From JAJZQZ01 sp963790415 (GTDB lineage: Bacteria > Actinomycetota > Thermoleophilia > RBG-16-64-13): 64,000 bases of DNA. Each line of letters opens with the position of its first letter. The stretch's first letter is position 1. Location: contig CAWBOK010000009.1 of NCBI GenBank assembly GCA_963790415.1, forward strand, positions 496,001-560,000. The letters are read 5' to 3'. The notes under the pieces are model-generated. The model saw only the letters and a list, made by a program, of their open reading frames with translations, had not been told where the DNA came from and made no database searches. This document shows, one piece after another, positions 62,964 to 64,000 of this stretch. The translations under genes and the position numbers were made by a program.

Positions 62964-64000
62964 CTACGGAACCACCAAGGTCACGGTGCTCCCCCTCGGG
63001 GTCGGCCGGACTTCGAGGCGGCAGTCGATACGTTCACGCAGCTCGGGCACGTGCGAGATGACCCCCACGAGCCGTCCGTGCTCGCGAAGGCCGAGCAACG
63101 TCTCGATAGCCGCGTCCAGTGCCTCTGGGTCCAGGCTCCCGAACCCCTCATCGATGAACACCGTGTCCAGGCGGATGCCCCCGGAGAAGCTCTGCACCAC
63201 TTCTGCGAGCCCCAGGGCAAGCGCCAGGCTCGCGAGGAAACCCTCGCCGCCTGACAACGTGCTCGCAGCGCGATCGAGCCCGGTGAACTCGTCGAACACC
63301 TCGATGTCCAACCCCCCCACCCGCCGCCCGTCAAGGGGGCCCGCCGCTGCATGGAGGCGATACCGCCCCCGGCTCATCTCCAGGAGACGACGAGTGGCCG
63401 CGACCAAGACCTCGTCGAGGAACACGCCCAGCACCCAGCGCTGGAAGGTCATACCTCGTCCGGACGCGGTGTCAGACAGCAGGGCGATCACAGAGTAGTC
63501 CTTCTCCAGTGCGTCGTAGTCAGCCTGGAGCTCTTCGACACGCACCAGGCTCTTCTCAAGCGTCTCGCAGTGGTCCTTCGCACCGGTGGCTTGGTTGAGG
63601 GCCTCCTCCCAGGCGGTTTCGGCGGCGGCGGCGGTCTGCTCTAACGTGGGCAGATCGGGCGGTTCGATGCCCTCCACCAGTTTTTCGGCGCCCCCGGCAC
63701 ACTCAGCCTCTCGTACGACGAGCCCTTGCACCTTGGCAAGAGTCTCGGCGGCGGCGCGACCAGCCCCTTCGGCGAGAACGAGGGATTGATCCACCTCGAG
63801 CAATCTGGCCTGCGCTCCGACGAGAGCAGCGTCAAGAGACCCCGGGACTCGATACTCCTCGGGCACATCCTCCATCCGTGCCTTCAGCTCACCCTCGAGC
63901 AGTCTGACGCTCTCCTGCGCGGTCTTCAGGGAGGATTCCCCTTGGCCCTTCTCACCGGTCGCTTCGTCCACCGAACGCCGCGCCGCTTCCTCGAGCTTCT
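62964..64000 (-). CDS. sbcC: exonuclease SbcC (5' part missing at window edge)
   Basis: C-terminal 345 residues of the SMC-like subunit of SbcCD. Coiled coil to about residue 165 (GLVVREAECAGGAEKLVEG, DHCETLEKSLVRVEELQADY), then the ABC ATPase half: GMTFQRWVLGVFLDEVLVAA, ABC signature STLSGGEGFLASLALALG, Walker B LDTVFIDEGFGSLDPEALD and the H-loop GVISHVPELRERI. The frame stays open to the edge. sbcD should lie downstream in some genomes but is not here; 62911-62963 holds nothing. Confidence 0.93.
   Translation of the reverse strand, partial: KLEEAARRSVDEATGEKGQGESSLKTAQESVRLLEGELKARMEDVPEEYRVPGSLDAALVGAQARLLEVDQSLVLAEGAGRAAAETLAKVQGLVVREAECAGGAEKLVEGIEPPDLPTLEQTAAAAETAWEEALNQATGAKDHCETLEKSLVRVEELQADYDALEKDYSVIALLSDTASGRGMTFQRWVLGVFLDEVLVAATRRLLEMSRGRYRLHAAAGPLDGRRVGGLDIEVFDEFTGLDRAASTLSGGEGFLASLALALGLAEVVQSFSGGIRLDTVFIDEGFGSLDPEALDAAIETLLGLREHGRLVGVISHVPELRERIDCRLEVRPTPRGSTVTLVVP

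Noticed and set aside
1..64000. CRISPR array, rRNA genes, transposase or toxin-antitoxin genes
   Set aside because: No regularly spaced direct repeats, rRNA signatures, DDE transposases or recognisable toxin-antitoxin pairs were seen.

Overview
The window is GC-rich bacterial chromosome, dense in short-spaced minus-strand operons. It carries carD, disA, clpC with mcsA/mcsB-type genes, an mthK-like K+ channel, sigH and a complete run from tilS to sigH in nearly the Bacillus order. Together with the high GC, CarD and the actinobacterial look of glnD/glnB and argS, this suggests a deep-branching Actinomycetota (Coriobacteriia/OPB41/Geothermincolia-like) that keeps Firmicutes-type gene order. That assignment is an inference; no 16S or other decisive marker lies in the window.

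Layout. 0-6 kb: metallophosphoesterase (cut by the edge), sppA, hom and lysA on minus; then a small nuclease-like gene, a first hypoxanthine phosphoribosyltransferase and a hydrolase on plus, meeting a CsoR/CstR-type repressor whose G-tract operator overlaps its own -10 box. 6.2-13.9 kb: tRNA-Gly(CCC), a promoter-leader-terminator module ahead of an EamA transporter, mutM, argS, a K+ channel, rlmH and small proteins. 13.9-21.4 kb: glnD-glnB, a secreted NodB deacetylase with S-layer-like repeats, a cytochrome c, and a UbiA/UbiE quinone pair. 21.5-23.7 kb: an accessory patch with a secreted Tyr-Gly repeat protein, a tiny membrane peptide, a hypothetical gene and a deleted integrase next to tRNA-Thr(UGU).

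23.9-52.8 kb is the syntenic housekeeping block (minus strand): sigH, rae1/yacP, rlmB, cysS, gltX, ispF, ispD, yacL-type PIN-TRAM, carD, disA, radA, clpC, an mcsB homologue that has lost its catalytic residues, mcsA, lysS, greA, dusB, coaX, nadC-nadB-nadA, folB/K, folP, folE, ftsH, a second hpt and tilS. It covers translation quality control, c-di-AMP signalling, regulated proteolysis, isoprenoid precursors, NAD and folate synthesis. 53-64 kb: ferredoxin, a NodB lipoprotein, a GGDEF/HD-GYP protein, dodecin, DUF2252, a second EamA permease, an MtrA-like gene read in the same frame as the small CxxCxC protein gene upstream of it and separated from it only by one TGA, DUF4342, a thiamine-diphosphate enzyme, a 172-bp palindromic repeat, and the C-terminal part of sbcC.

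Quality caution. At least 30 reading-frame breaks hit genes that are usually essential (hom, gltX, ftsH, nadA, nadB, folE, tilS and others). In most that I resolved, removing one base restores the frame. They look like insertion-type sequencing errors rather than gene decay, so these genes are annotated as whole genes with the breaks noted. The most interesting items for follow-up are the TGA-interrupted MtrA-like gene with a SECIS-like hairpin and UxxC context, the catalytically dead McsB in an otherwise intact clpC operon, the CstR-like repressor with a visible operator, and the structured leader at 6.5 kb.
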